A stretch of DNA of 7,702 nucleotides from Phycisphaerales bacterium. Lineage in GTDB: Bacteria; Planctomycetota; Phycisphaerae; Sedimentisphaerales; Anaerobacaceae. Below the pieces are notes generated by a model that saw nothing but the letters and a program-made list of their open reading frames with translations, had not been told where the DNA came from and searched no databases. The stretch spans positions 1 through 7,702 of the forward strand of contig DSDB01000491.1 in the NCBI GenBank assembly GCA_011057845.1, written 5' to 3'. The translations under genes were made by a program, and so were the position numbers. Positions within the stretch are counted from its first letter, which is position 1. Every line of letters begins with the position of its first letter. Shown one piece after another: positions 1 to 5,534 of the stretch.

Positions 1-204
1 ACCGTCTCGTCCATGCAGGGACTGCGGCAGCTCTATGCGGGCCAGGACAAGGGCTGGTTCGATCCGTTCGACCAATCGGGCCGCGCCGGGCTGGGTCTGA
101 CGGGTCTTCTTAAATGGATGCACAACGGTATGCTGCCGATGTACCTGACATGGGTCACGCTCGGCCTGCTGGCCATACTCTTTGCCGTCTGCCGTATCTG
201 GTGA
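1..204 (+). CDS. C-terminus of a NuoL/MrpA-like proton-conducting membrane subunit (partial, 5' end outside window)
   Basis: The frame is open from base 1 and stops with TGA at 202-204, so only the last 67 residues are visible. They contain a polar stretch (YAGQDKGWFDP, then GLTGLLKWMHNGMLP) followed by one terminal hydrophobic helix ending in CRIW. A helix after an amphipathic 'W-H-N-G-x-L-P' turn is what I expect at the end of NuoL/MrpA/HyfB-type antiporter-like subunits, which move H+ or Na+ across the membrane. Context supports this: a protein matching the MrpA C-terminal region starts 7 bases downstream, so this gene probably corresponds to the large N-terminal part of MrpA. The ion-path Glu and Lys residues lie outside the window and cannot be checked. 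The exact family (NuoL, MrpA-N or a second MrpD-like copy) is inferred. Confidence 0.7.
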   Translation, partial: TVSSMQGLRQLYAGQDKGWFDPFDQSGRAGLGLTGLLKWMHNGMLPMYLTWVTLGLLAILFAVCRIW

Positions 205-211
205 GGTTGTT

Positions 212-763
212 ATGCTGATCTTCTATGCACTGCTGCTGTTCATGATCATCGCCGCTCTCATCGCGGTTGAAACAAAGAACCTGCTCGGGGCGGTCATCTG
301 TGTGGGGGCGATCGGGTTCGGCGGCGCGCTGATGTTCCTCTTCCTGCGGGCGCCCGATATCGCGATTACGCAGATCGTCGTGGAGGTGCTGAGCCTGATT
401 ATCCTCATCCGGGCCACCATCGCACGGCACGTGACGCCCGTCAGCGGCGACCGGGAATTCGTTGGAGCCGTTGTCTCGGTGGCGATTGTGCTGACCCTTT
501 TCGTCGCGGGCGTCAAGGTCCTGGATGCACTGCCGCCGTTCGGGGACCCCATTTTCGTCCGCACGCCCGGCGCCGCCTCGCAGACCTACCTCGAACAGGG
601 CCTCAGACAGACCGGCGCCGCCAATATCGTTTCCTCCGTGATCCTCGACTACCGGGCCTACGACACCCTGGGCGAGGCCACGGTCCTGTTCACATCCATC
701 CTCGGCGCCGCGGCCATTCTCCGCGGCAAGAGCCGAAAACTCGTGAAGGAGTCCGACGCATGA
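212..763 (+). CDS. Fused MbhD/MbhE-like subunit (DUF4040 domain plus MbhE domain; MrpA C-terminal equivalent)
   Basis: This is a 183-residue integral membrane protein. The N-terminal half (about 1-70) has three hydrophobic helices and the motif RAPDIAITQIVVEVL (46-60). That Asp/Glu-bearing helix is typical of the DUF4040/MbhD domain and of the C-terminal part of MrpA. The second half (about 84-170) has two helices around DYRAYDTLGEATVLF (146-160), the signature of MbhE and the matching MrpA region. The protein therefore looks like MbhD and MbhE in one chain, a recognised arrangement in bacterial Mbh/Mrp-type complexes. In such complexes this region bridges antiporter-like subunits and contributes to the ion path. 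I chose ATG 212 because GAGG at 203-206 lies 5 bases upstream; the in-frame TTG at 182 would overlap the preceding gene and lacks such a site. It overlaps the next gene by 4 bp (ATGA). Confidence 0.86.
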   Translation: MLIFYALLLFMIIAALIAVETKNLLGAVICVGAIGFGGALMFLFLRAPDIAITQIVVEVLSLIILIRATIARHVTPVSGDREFVGAVVSVAIVLTLFVAGVKVLDALPPFGDPIFVRTPGAASQTYLEQGLRQTGAANIVSSVILDYRAYDTLGEATVLFTSILGAAAILRGKSRKLVKESDA

Positions 764-1242
764 AAGGCATGACGGTCATCGTCAAGACGGTCGCCGGCTG
801 GGCCAAGATGCTGGTCTTCCTTTTCGGTGTGTATATCATTCTGTTCGGCCATCTGACGCCGGGCGGCGGGTTTGCCGGCGGGGTCATCCTGGCGGCGTCC
901 TACGTGCTGCTGCTGCTGGCCTTCGGCCGCCGGTTTGTGGAGGAGGACCTGCCCCTGGCCCTGGATTCCAAGCTCGACTGTCTGGGGGCGCTGGCGTTTG
1001 CCCTGATCGCGGTCTGGCCGTTGATCTGGGGCGGCGGCTTCTTCGTCAACTTCCTCCTGAAGCACCTGCCCGAAAGCGCCCTGAACCTCGTCAGCGCCGG
1101 GACGATTCCCCTGTCCAACATCGCCATCGGCCTGAAGGTCGGGGCATCGCTGTTCCTGGTGATCTTCCTGCTTTCCGTCTTCTCGGACGACCATGGAACG
1201 AAAACCCGTGCGACGGGGCGGATCGCCGACCCGAAGGAGTAA
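760..1242 (+). CDS. mrpB: MrpB/MnhB/MbhF-like Na+/H+ antiporter subunit
   Basis: This 160-residue membrane protein of the MnhB family (PF04039) has about four hydrophobic segments. The hallmark loop GHLTPGGGFAGGVIL lies at 30-44, and a second conserved stretch, TIPLSNIAIGLKVGASLF, precedes the last helix. In Mrp antiporters and Mbh hydrogenases this small subunit packs between the MrpA C-terminal part and MrpC. It has no known catalytic role of its own but is needed for ion exchange. The start is well fixed: ATG overlaps the preceding TGA as ATGA, with AAGGAG at 746-751. The end is polar, and the stop sits 3 bases before the next start, indicating translational coupling. The length is a little above the usual 140 or so residues, mostly in the loop around FVNFLLKHLPESALN. 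Confidence 0.93.
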   Translation: MKGMTVIVKTVAGWAKMLVFLFGVYIILFGHLTPGGGFAGGVILAASYVLLLLAFGRRFVEEDLPLALDSKLDCLGALAFALIAVWPLIWGGGFFVNFLLKHLPESALNLVSAGTIPLSNIAIGLKVGASLFLVIFLLSVFSDDHGTKTRATGRIADPKE

Positions 1243-1245
1243 CCT

Positions 1246-1620
1246 ATGCTCTATGCAATGTGTTTCGCCCTGTTCATGCTCGGCCTCTACTGTGCGGTCG
1301 TCAAGAAGAACATGGTCAAGATCGTCCTTGGCATTGTTATCATGGAATACGCGGTCAATCTGTTCCTTATCCTGCTCGGCTTCCGAACGGACGCGGTCGC
1401 CCCCATTGTCGATCGCCAGTTCCTCGAAACCGGCGCCGACGGCATGACCGTGACCGGAGCCTTTCTCCGTCAGGCCGTGGACCCGCTGCCGCAGGCTCTG
1501 GTCCTGACCTCCATCGTCATCAGCCTCGGCACGCTGGCCCTGATGATTTCCGTCTGCATCCGTATCTACGGCAAGTACGGCACCTTCGATATCACCGAAA
1601 TCAGGAGGCTCAAAGGATGA
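1246..1620 (+). CDS. mrpC: MrpC/MnhC/MbhG-like subunit (NuoK family)
   Basis: This 124-residue, three-helix membrane protein belongs to the NuoK/MnhC family (PF00420). Helix 2 contains GIVIMEYAVNLFL, with Glu34 in the position of the conserved buried NuoK glutamate. Helix 3 begins with DPLPQALVLTSIVIS (79-93), the standard MnhC signature. The periplasmic loop between them (about 47-77) is longer than in NuoK, as is usual for MnhC. The subunit forms part of the small-subunit ion channel next to MrpD and is homologous to complex I NuoK. AAGGAG at 1234-1239 lies 6 bases before ATG 1246, and the gene overlaps the next by 4 bp (ATGA at 1617-1620). Nothing in it appears truncated or unusual. Confidence 0.94.
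   Translation: MLYAMCFALFMLGLYCAVVKKNMVKIVLGIVIMEYAVNLFLILLGFRTDAVAPIVDRQFLETGADGMTVTGAFLRQAVDPLPQALVLTSIVISLGTLALMISVCIRIYGKYGTFDITEIRRLKG
1603..1608 (+). promoter_or_regulatory. Shine-Dalgarno fixing the mrpD start
   Basis: A perfect AGGAGG lies 8 bases upstream of ATG 1617. The mrpD frame stays open upstream to ATG 1260 inside mrpC, so this site together with the ATGA overlap decides the true start. The upstream extension is Arg/His/Pro-rich and looks like an out-of-frame reading of mrpC. Confidence 0.85.
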
Positions 1621-3167
1621 ACGTACCCCTGCCCGTATTCGTCATGGTCCCTCTGATGGCGGCGTTCGTGCTGCCCTTGTTCGGCGTCAAGGGCAAGTCC
1701 GCGGCGACGGCCCTGGCCAACGCCGTCACGATTGCCCTGCTCGTCCTGGCCGTCCTGGCGGCGGTCCACCTCGCCGACGTCCGAACCGCCGACAACCCGA
1801 ACCCCCGCGAGGTCTACGAAGTCGGCCGCCACGCCATACCGCTGGGCATCAACATGGTGCTCGACGGGCTCAGTTGCCTGTTGCTGCTGACGATCTCCGT
1901 CGTCGCCGCCGCCGCCATGACCTTCAGCATCCGCTACATGGAGCAGTACACCGCCAAGTCCAAGTATCTGAGCCTGTTTCTGCTGATGGTCGCCGGCATG
2001 AACGGCGTGGTCCTGTCCGGCGATATCTTCAATCTCTTTGTCTTCCTCGAGATTGCCTCCATCGCCTCCTACGCCCTCGTCGGCTTCGGTTGCGAACACG
2101 AAGAACTTGAAGCCTGCTTCAAGTACATGGTCCTCGGGACCATCGCCTCGGCGTTCATTCTCTTCGGTATCGGCCTCGTGTACGGCAACACGGGTTCCTT
2201 GAACATGGCCTACATCGCCCGCTCCATCCGGTCCTCCGGTGTCAACCCGGGCCTGGCCTTCGCGCTGGCGCTGTTTGTTGCGGGCTTCGGCCTCAAGGCC
2301 GCCCTGGTTCCCTTTCATGCCTGGCTGCCCGACGCCCACCCATCGGCCCCGGCGCCTATCTCCGCCATGCTCTCCGGGGTGCTGATCAAGTCTCTCGGCG
2401 TCTACGCCCTGGCGCGCGTGGTCTTCAATGTCTTCGGCGTCTGGCCCGCGATCGCCTGGGTTCTCATAGCCCTGGGCGTAGCCAGTATGGTCATCGGGGT
2501 CTTTCTGGCGGTCGGCCAGTGGGACTTCAAACGCCTTCTGGCCTATCACAGTATATCGCAGATGGGCTATGTGGTTTTGGGCATCGGCCTGGGGGCCCTG
2601 ATTCTGGCCCGCGGCGGCAGTACGGCGTGGGCTTCGCTGGCGATCCTCGCCGGGCTGTTCCATCTGGTCAACCATGCCGTGTTCAAGTCACTGCTGTTCC
2701 TGGCCAGCGGCTCGGTTGAGATGGCCACCGGCACGCGGCAGCTCAAGAAGATGGGCGGCCTGGCGCTGAAGATGCCTCTGACCCGTACGACCGCCACCAT
2801 CGCCTCGGCCGCCATCGCTGGCGTGCCGCCGTTCAACGGTTTCTGGAGCAAACTCGTACTGGTCATCGCCGCCGCACAGGCCCATTTCTACGGTCTGGCT
2901 GCCGTAACCGTTCTCGTCAGCCTCGTTACCCTGATCTCCTTCCTCAAGGTCCAACGTTACGTCTTCCTTGGAGAATTGCCCGACCATCTCAAGCAGACGC
3001 GGGATAACGGTGGCTCGATGTTCGCCGCTAGTGCGTTCCTGGCCGCACTATGCGTCCTGATGGGACTGCTGTTGCTCATCCCGGCGCTGCGGGCCAACGT
3101 GCTGGACCCGGCCGTGGCCGCGTTGACCGCGGGCATCGATTACGCCGCCCTTGCCAAAGACATCTAA
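1617..3167 (+). CDS. mrpD: MrpD/MbhH-like proton-conducting antiporter subunit
   Basis: This 516-residue polytopic membrane protein of the NuoL/M/N antiporter-like family (PF00361) moves H+, possibly exchanged for Na+, through a chain of buried charged residues. The expected residues are visible: Glu145 in NLFVFLEIASIASYALV, Lys227 in GFGLKAALVPFHAWLPDAH, Lys258 in GVLIKSLGVY, and His349/His353/Lys357 in HLVNHAVFKSLLF. GVPPFNGFWSK, a well-conserved motif in MrpD proteins, is also present. Length is normal for MrpD/MbhH (about 490-520). The gene overlaps mrpC by 4 bp and is followed after 9 bases by mrpE. NuoN/NuoM of complex I are homologous, but the small neighbours on both sides place it as MrpD. 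The Na+ versus H+ preference cannot be read from the sequence. Confidence 0.95.
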   Translation: MNVPLPVFVMVPLMAAFVLPLFGVKGKSAATALANAVTIALLVLAVLAAVHLADVRTADNPNPREVYEVGRHAIPLGINMVLDGLSCLLLLTISVVAAAAMTFSIRYMEQYTAKSKYLSLFLLMVAGMNGVVLSGDIFNLFVFLEIASIASYALVGFGCEHEELEACFKYMVLGTIASAFILFGIGLVYGNTGSLNMAYIARSIRSSGVNPGLAFALALFVAGFGLKAALVPFHAWLPDAHPSAPAPISAMLSGVLIKSLGVYALARVVFNVFGVWPAIAWVLIALGVASMVIGVFLAVGQWDFKRLLAYHSISQMGYVVLGIGLGALILARGGSTAWASLAILAGLFHLVNHAVFKSLLFLASGSVEMATGTRQLKKMGGLALKMPLTRTTATIASAAIAGVPPFNGFWSKLVLVIAAAQAHFYGLAAVTVLVSLVTLISFLKVQRYVFLGELPDHLKQTRDNGGSMFAASAFLAALCVLMGLLLLIPALRANVLDPAVAALTAGIDYAALAKDI

Positions 3168-3176
3168 GGTGCCGAT

Positions 3177-3680
3177 ATGAGACGAACCCTATACCTGGCC
3201 TTGTCCTTCATCATCTGGATTCTACTGACATGGCCCTTCGCCGACGGTACGATTGACCTGCAGATCGTCATTGTCGGACTGGTCGTTTCGGCCGTCGTGG
3301 CCGTCCTCTTCCACGAGATACTACCCAGGGAGCACGGCATATTCATTTCCCCCACGCGGGCCTTCTGGTTCCTTCTATACGTCCCGGTGTTCTTCTACTA
3401 CATGGTCAGGGCCAATTTTGACGTTGTCTACCGGGCCCTGCATCCGCAAATGCCCATCAAGCCCGGCATCGTCAAGATCAAGACCGCCCTCAAGACCGAC
3501 TCGGGCCTCACGGCCCTGGCCAACTCCATCACCCTGACCCCCGGAACGCTCACGGTCGATCTGACCGGCGACGGCTACTTGTATGTCCATTGGATCAACG
3601 TCAAATCCGACGACGTCGAACAGGCCACCGCCCACATCGCCCGCCGGTTCGAGTGGTTCATCGCCAAGATCTTCGAATAG
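3177..3680 (+). CDS. mrpE: MrpE/MnhE/MbhA-like subunit
   Basis: This 167-residue protein of the MnhE family (PF01899) has an N-terminal membrane part with about three hydrophobic segments (roughly 4-20, 27-46 and 62-78). A soluble C-terminal domain follows, containing the family signature ANSITLTPGTLTVD (115-128) and then YLYVHWINV. Around 95-110, PGIVKIKTALKTDSGL is also typical. The subunit is structural and assembly-related in Mrp and forms part of the Na+-translocating side in Mbh (as MbhA). The start is ATG 3177, with AAGGTG at 3166-3171 overlapping the mrpD stop. The stop TAG at 3678-3680 is 8 bases before mrpF. Length and motifs are normal. Confidence 0.94.
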   Translation: MRRTLYLALSFIIWILLTWPFADGTIDLQIVIVGLVVSAVVAVLFHEILPREHGIFISPTRAFWFLLYVPVFFYYMVRANFDVVYRALHPQMPIKPGIVKIKTALKTDSGLTALANSITLTPGTLTVDLTGDGYLYVHWINVKSDDVEQATAHIARRFEWFIAKIFE

Positions 3681-3688
3681 AGGTCTCC

Positions 3689-3946
3689 ATGATAACGCTC
3701 TTCTACATAGGCTTGTGTGCATCCTGTTTCCTGTGCCTCTACCGCATCGGCAGGGGGCCCAGCGCTCCGGATCGCACGGTCGCCATCGACATCCTCGGCA
3801 TCCTGATCGTGGGGTTCTGCGCCATCCTGGGCCTTGCCACCGGCAAGGACTTCTATCTTAATGTCGCCCTGGCCTGGGCCCTGCTGAGCTTCATCGGCAC
3901 CATCGCCCTGGCCAAGTTCCTCGAAGGGAGGAGCTTCGATGATTGA
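3689..3946 (+). CDS. mrpF: MrpF/MnhF/MbhB-like subunit
   Basis: This 85-residue, three-helix membrane protein of the MrpF/PhaF family (PF04066) carries the diagnostic motif GPSAPDRTVAID at 23-34, with Asp28 and Asp34. These acidic residues are considered functionally important in MrpF and are candidates for cation handling. The frame is open upstream to 3590, but that stretch overlaps mrpE and reads as arginine-rich noise. ATG 3689 gives the family length, preceded by GAGG at 3680-3683. It overlaps mrpG by 8 bp. Confidence 0.93.
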   Translation: MITLFYIGLCASCFLCLYRIGRGPSAPDRTVAIDILGILIVGFCAILGLATGKDFYLNVALAWALLSFIGTIALAKFLEGRSFDD

Positions 3947-4313
3947 CGCCTTCGCATACGCATGGATCGTGGTCGGAATCCTCTTCAACATCTTCGGTTG
4001 TATCGGCCTGGTCCGTTTTCCCGACGTCTACAACCGCCTCCAGGCCTCCACCAAGTGCGTCACCCTCGGCACCATCCTGTTGCTGCTGGGTGTCGCCCTC
4101 GCCGGCCGTTCGGGCCCCATGGCCGCCAAGGCCGTTGTCTGCGCGGTGTTCATCCTGATTACGTCGCCGACCGCCGCACACGCCATCGCCAAGGGGGCCT
4201 ATGCCTCCGGCGTGCCCCTCTGGGAACACAGCGTCGTGGACAAATACGGCCCCGACCTGGCCGAAGAAGGGCGAATGCCCGCGGTGCGCGACTCGGCCCT
4301 CGATACCCAATAG
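3939..4313 (+). CDS. mrpG: MrpG/MnhG/MbhC-like subunit
   Basis: This 124-residue membrane protein of the MnhG/PhaG family (PF03334) has three hydrophobic helices. The hallmark RFPDVYNRLQASTK (26-39) follows helix 1, and TSPTAAHAIAKGAY (75-88) follows helix 3. The polar tail of about 35 residues after the last helix is common in Mbh-type MrpG proteins. The start at ATG 3939 has GGGAGGAG at 3926-3933, 5 bases upstream, and lies within the end of mrpF. It is the last Mrp-type gene, closing the order B-C-D-E-F-G. A 30-base gap separates it from the ferredoxin gene, the largest gap so far but with no visible terminator, so cotranscription is likely. Confidence 0.93.
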   Translation: MIDAFAYAWIVVGILFNIFGCIGLVRFPDVYNRLQASTKCVTLGTILLLLGVALAGRSGPMAAKAVVCAVFILITSPTAAHAIAKGAYASGVPLWEHSVVDKYGPDLAEEGRMPAVRDSALDTQ

Positions 4314-4331
4314 CCACATGCCCGACAATAC

Positions 4332-4336
4332 AGGAG
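4332..4336 (+). promoter_or_regulatory. Shine-Dalgarno fixing the GTG start of the ferredoxin gene
   Basis: AGGAG lies 7 bases before GTG 4344 and supports this non-ATG start. The resulting N-terminus leads directly into the conserved FRGKP stretch that precedes the first Fe-S motif in HycF-like proteins. Confidence 0.75.
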
Positions 4337-4343
4337 CCTGAAA

Positions 4344-4955
4344 GTGCGCTGGCCAAAACTCAGAGAACTCAAGGAAGCCGTCCATGCCGTCGTCTCGCCG
4401 CGTTTCACCACGCGTTTCCCCGCCGAGCCCTGCACCGTTCCGGAGAGATTCCGCGGCAAGCCGCAGTTTGACCCGGACACCTGCATCGGCTGCGGCGCAT
4501 GCGTCAACGTCTGCCCCGCGGCCGGTTGCCTGACGATGGTCGACGATCTCGACGCCGACCCGCCCGTCCGCCGAATCACCCACCGCTACGATTGCTGCAT
4601 CTTCTGCGGCAACTGCCAGGACAACTGCACGACACAGACCGGCATAACCCTGTCGGACCAGTGGGATCTGGCCGTGCTCAACCGTGACGACACCATCGAG
4701 ACCCACGAATACGAACTGCAAATGTGCGAGAAATGCGGTGCTCTCATCGGCACGAAGAAGCACCTCGTCTGGCTCTGCGAGAAACTGGGCCCCCTGGCCT
4801 ATACGAATCCCTCGTTGCTCCTAGCCAAACCCGGGGAACTCACCCGGACACCGCCGCCACAAGCCCAATCGCCAGCCCCATCCGAGCCGCAGATCCGCGA
4901 CTTCATGCGCATCCTCTGTCCGAAATGCAAGTGCGAACTGAACATCAGACTCTGA
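4344..4955 (+). CDS. hycF: HycF/HyfH/MbhN-like ferredoxin subunit with two 4Fe-4S motifs and C-terminal CxxC pairs
   Basis: This 203-residue soluble protein starts at GTG. RFRGKPQFDPDTCIGCGACV runs into the first cluster motif, Cys47/50/53/57, followed by the usual Pro58. The second motif is Cys85/88/91/95, followed by Thr-Thr rather than the usual Pro. Then comes SDQWDLAVLNRDD, as in HycF/HyfH, and a CxxC pair (Cys128/131). A Pro-rich linker (about 165-182) leads to LCPKCKCEL with Cys192/195/197. The distant CxxC pairs could form a zinc or rubredoxin-like site, as HycF-type proteins also have C-terminal Cys pairs. The protein should pass electrons to the NiFe small subunit of a membrane-bound hydrogenase. 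NuoI is a more distant alternative. The next gene, a hydrogenase protease, supports the hydrogenase assignment. Confidence 0.85.
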   Translation: MRWPKLRELKEAVHAVVSPRFTTRFPAEPCTVPERFRGKPQFDPDTCIGCGACVNVCPAAGCLTMVDDLDADPPVRRITHRYDCCIFCGNCQDNCTTQTGITLSDQWDLAVLNRDDTIETHEYELQMCEKCGALIGTKKHLVWLCEKLGPLAYTNPSLLLAKPGELTRTPPPQAQSPAPSEPQIRDFMRILCPKCKCELNIRL

Positions 4956-5446
4956 CCGTCTCCCTTGAGCCTCTCGCACATCGCCTCAAAAGCATCGACC
5001 CCCTTTCCACCCTCATCGTCTGCATCGGCAACGACCTCAAAGGCGACGACGCCGCCGGCCCGCTCCTCTACGAAGCGTTGCGAGGTCGCCTCAAAACGCC
5101 GCTTTTCAACGCCGCCGCCGTCCCGGAGAACTACGTCCAGACCGTCATCCGCAGGGCTCCCCGCACCCTGATTCTTGTAGACGCCGCTGATTTCAATGCC
5201 CCACCCGGCGCCATGGCGGTCCTGGATCCGGCGGATTTCAGAAGCCCCATGCCTTCGACCCATCTCGGCTCGCCCGCCACGTTTATCAACTTTATCCGGC
5301 GGCAGATCCCCGTCGACATCCTGTTTATCGGTATCCAACCGAAGTCCACCGGTTTCGCCCGGCCGCCCTGCCCCGAGGTTGCCGCCGCCGTCCGGGCCCT
5401 CGCCGACCTCCTCGTGGCCGCCTGCGGCCTGGAACACGCGGATTGA
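4925..5446 (+). CDS. hycI: HycI-type [NiFe]-hydrogenase maturation endopeptidase
   Basis: This protein of about 173 residues belongs to the hydrogenase maturation protease family (PF01750). These enzymes clip the C-terminus of the hydrogenase large subunit after nickel insertion. The visible markers are TLIVCIGNDLKGDDAAGPLL, AAVPENYV, LILVDAADF, STHLG and LFIGIQPKSTGF. The three residues that probe bound nickel in E. coli HycI (Asp16, Asp62, His90) correspond to Asp42, Asp86 and His113. The PEN and IGIQP motifs place it with HycI rather than HyaD/HybD. The start is uncertain. ATG 4925 overlaps the ferredoxin gene by 31 bp, GTG 4931 is alternative, and CTG 4952 would give a 4-bp CTGA overlap; none has a clear Shine-Dalgarno. 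The longer upstream reading lies in the ferredoxin gene and is not real. Translational coupling to hycF is likely. Confidence 0.9.
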   Translation: MQVRTEHQTLTVSLEPLAHRLKSIDPLSTLIVCIGNDLKGDDAAGPLLYEALRGRLKTPLFNAAAVPENYVQTVIRRAPRTLILVDAADFNAPPGAMAVLDPADFRSPMPSTHLGSPATFINFIRRQIPVDILFIGIQPKSTGFARPPCPEVAAAVRALADLLVAACGLEHAD

Positions 5447-5497
5447 GGAATCGCTGCCGGCGATAGGGATGCCGCTGATAGTCACGGCTCGTACGAC
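5447..5497. other. Intergenic spacer after hycI with no clear terminator
   Basis: The spacer upstream of the ligA promoter contains only a weak 4-bp stem (TCGC 5451-5454 with GCGA 5460-5463) and a short palindrome, TCGTACGA, at 5489-5496. Neither is followed by a T tract, so I do not call an intrinsic terminator. The hydrogenase operon may end by Rho-dependent termination or read through into ligA. Confidence 0.4.
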
Positions 5498-5526
5498 TTG
5501 AAAAGGGCCGCGGGGGAGGATATAAG
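5498..5526 (+). promoter_or_regulatory. Predicted sigma70-like promoter of ligA
   Basis: TTGAAA at 5498-5503 (consensus TTGACA) and TATAAG at 5521-5526 (consensus TATAAT) are separated by exactly 17 bases, each matching 5 of 6 positions. In a GC-rich window such AT-rich hexamers at optimal spacing stand out. The expected start of transcription, 6-8 bases after the -10 box, is 5533-5535, at or just before the ligA ATG. This suggests independent transcription of ligA from the hydrogenase operon. Confidence 0.6.
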
Positions 5527-5534
5527 ATGGGGGT

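Noticed and set aside
1260..1616. Upstream extension of the mrpD frame by 119 codons
   Set aside because: It overlaps mrpC out of frame and reads as Arg/His/Pro-rich sequence. AGGAGG and the ATGA overlap fix the start at 1617.
1566..2675. Long open frame on the minus strand (369 codons)
   Set aside because: It lies opposite mrpC and mrpD, has a Gly/Asp/Gln/Glu-rich low-complexity composition as expected from the complement of hydrophobic codons, and resembles no family.
3891..4763. Open frame on the minus strand (290 codons) across mrpG and hycF
   Set aside because: It is antisense to two well-supported genes with clear motifs and start signals. Its composition is typical of GC-rich shadow frames.
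4724..4924. Upstream extension of the hycI frame
   Set aside because: It lies within hycF in another frame and has no similarity to the N-terminus of maturation proteases, which begin close to the GNxxxGDD motif.
5489..5496. Palindrome TCGTACGA as an operator
   Set aside because: It is only 8 bp and single-copy, with no known regulator matching it, so chance is an adequate explanation.
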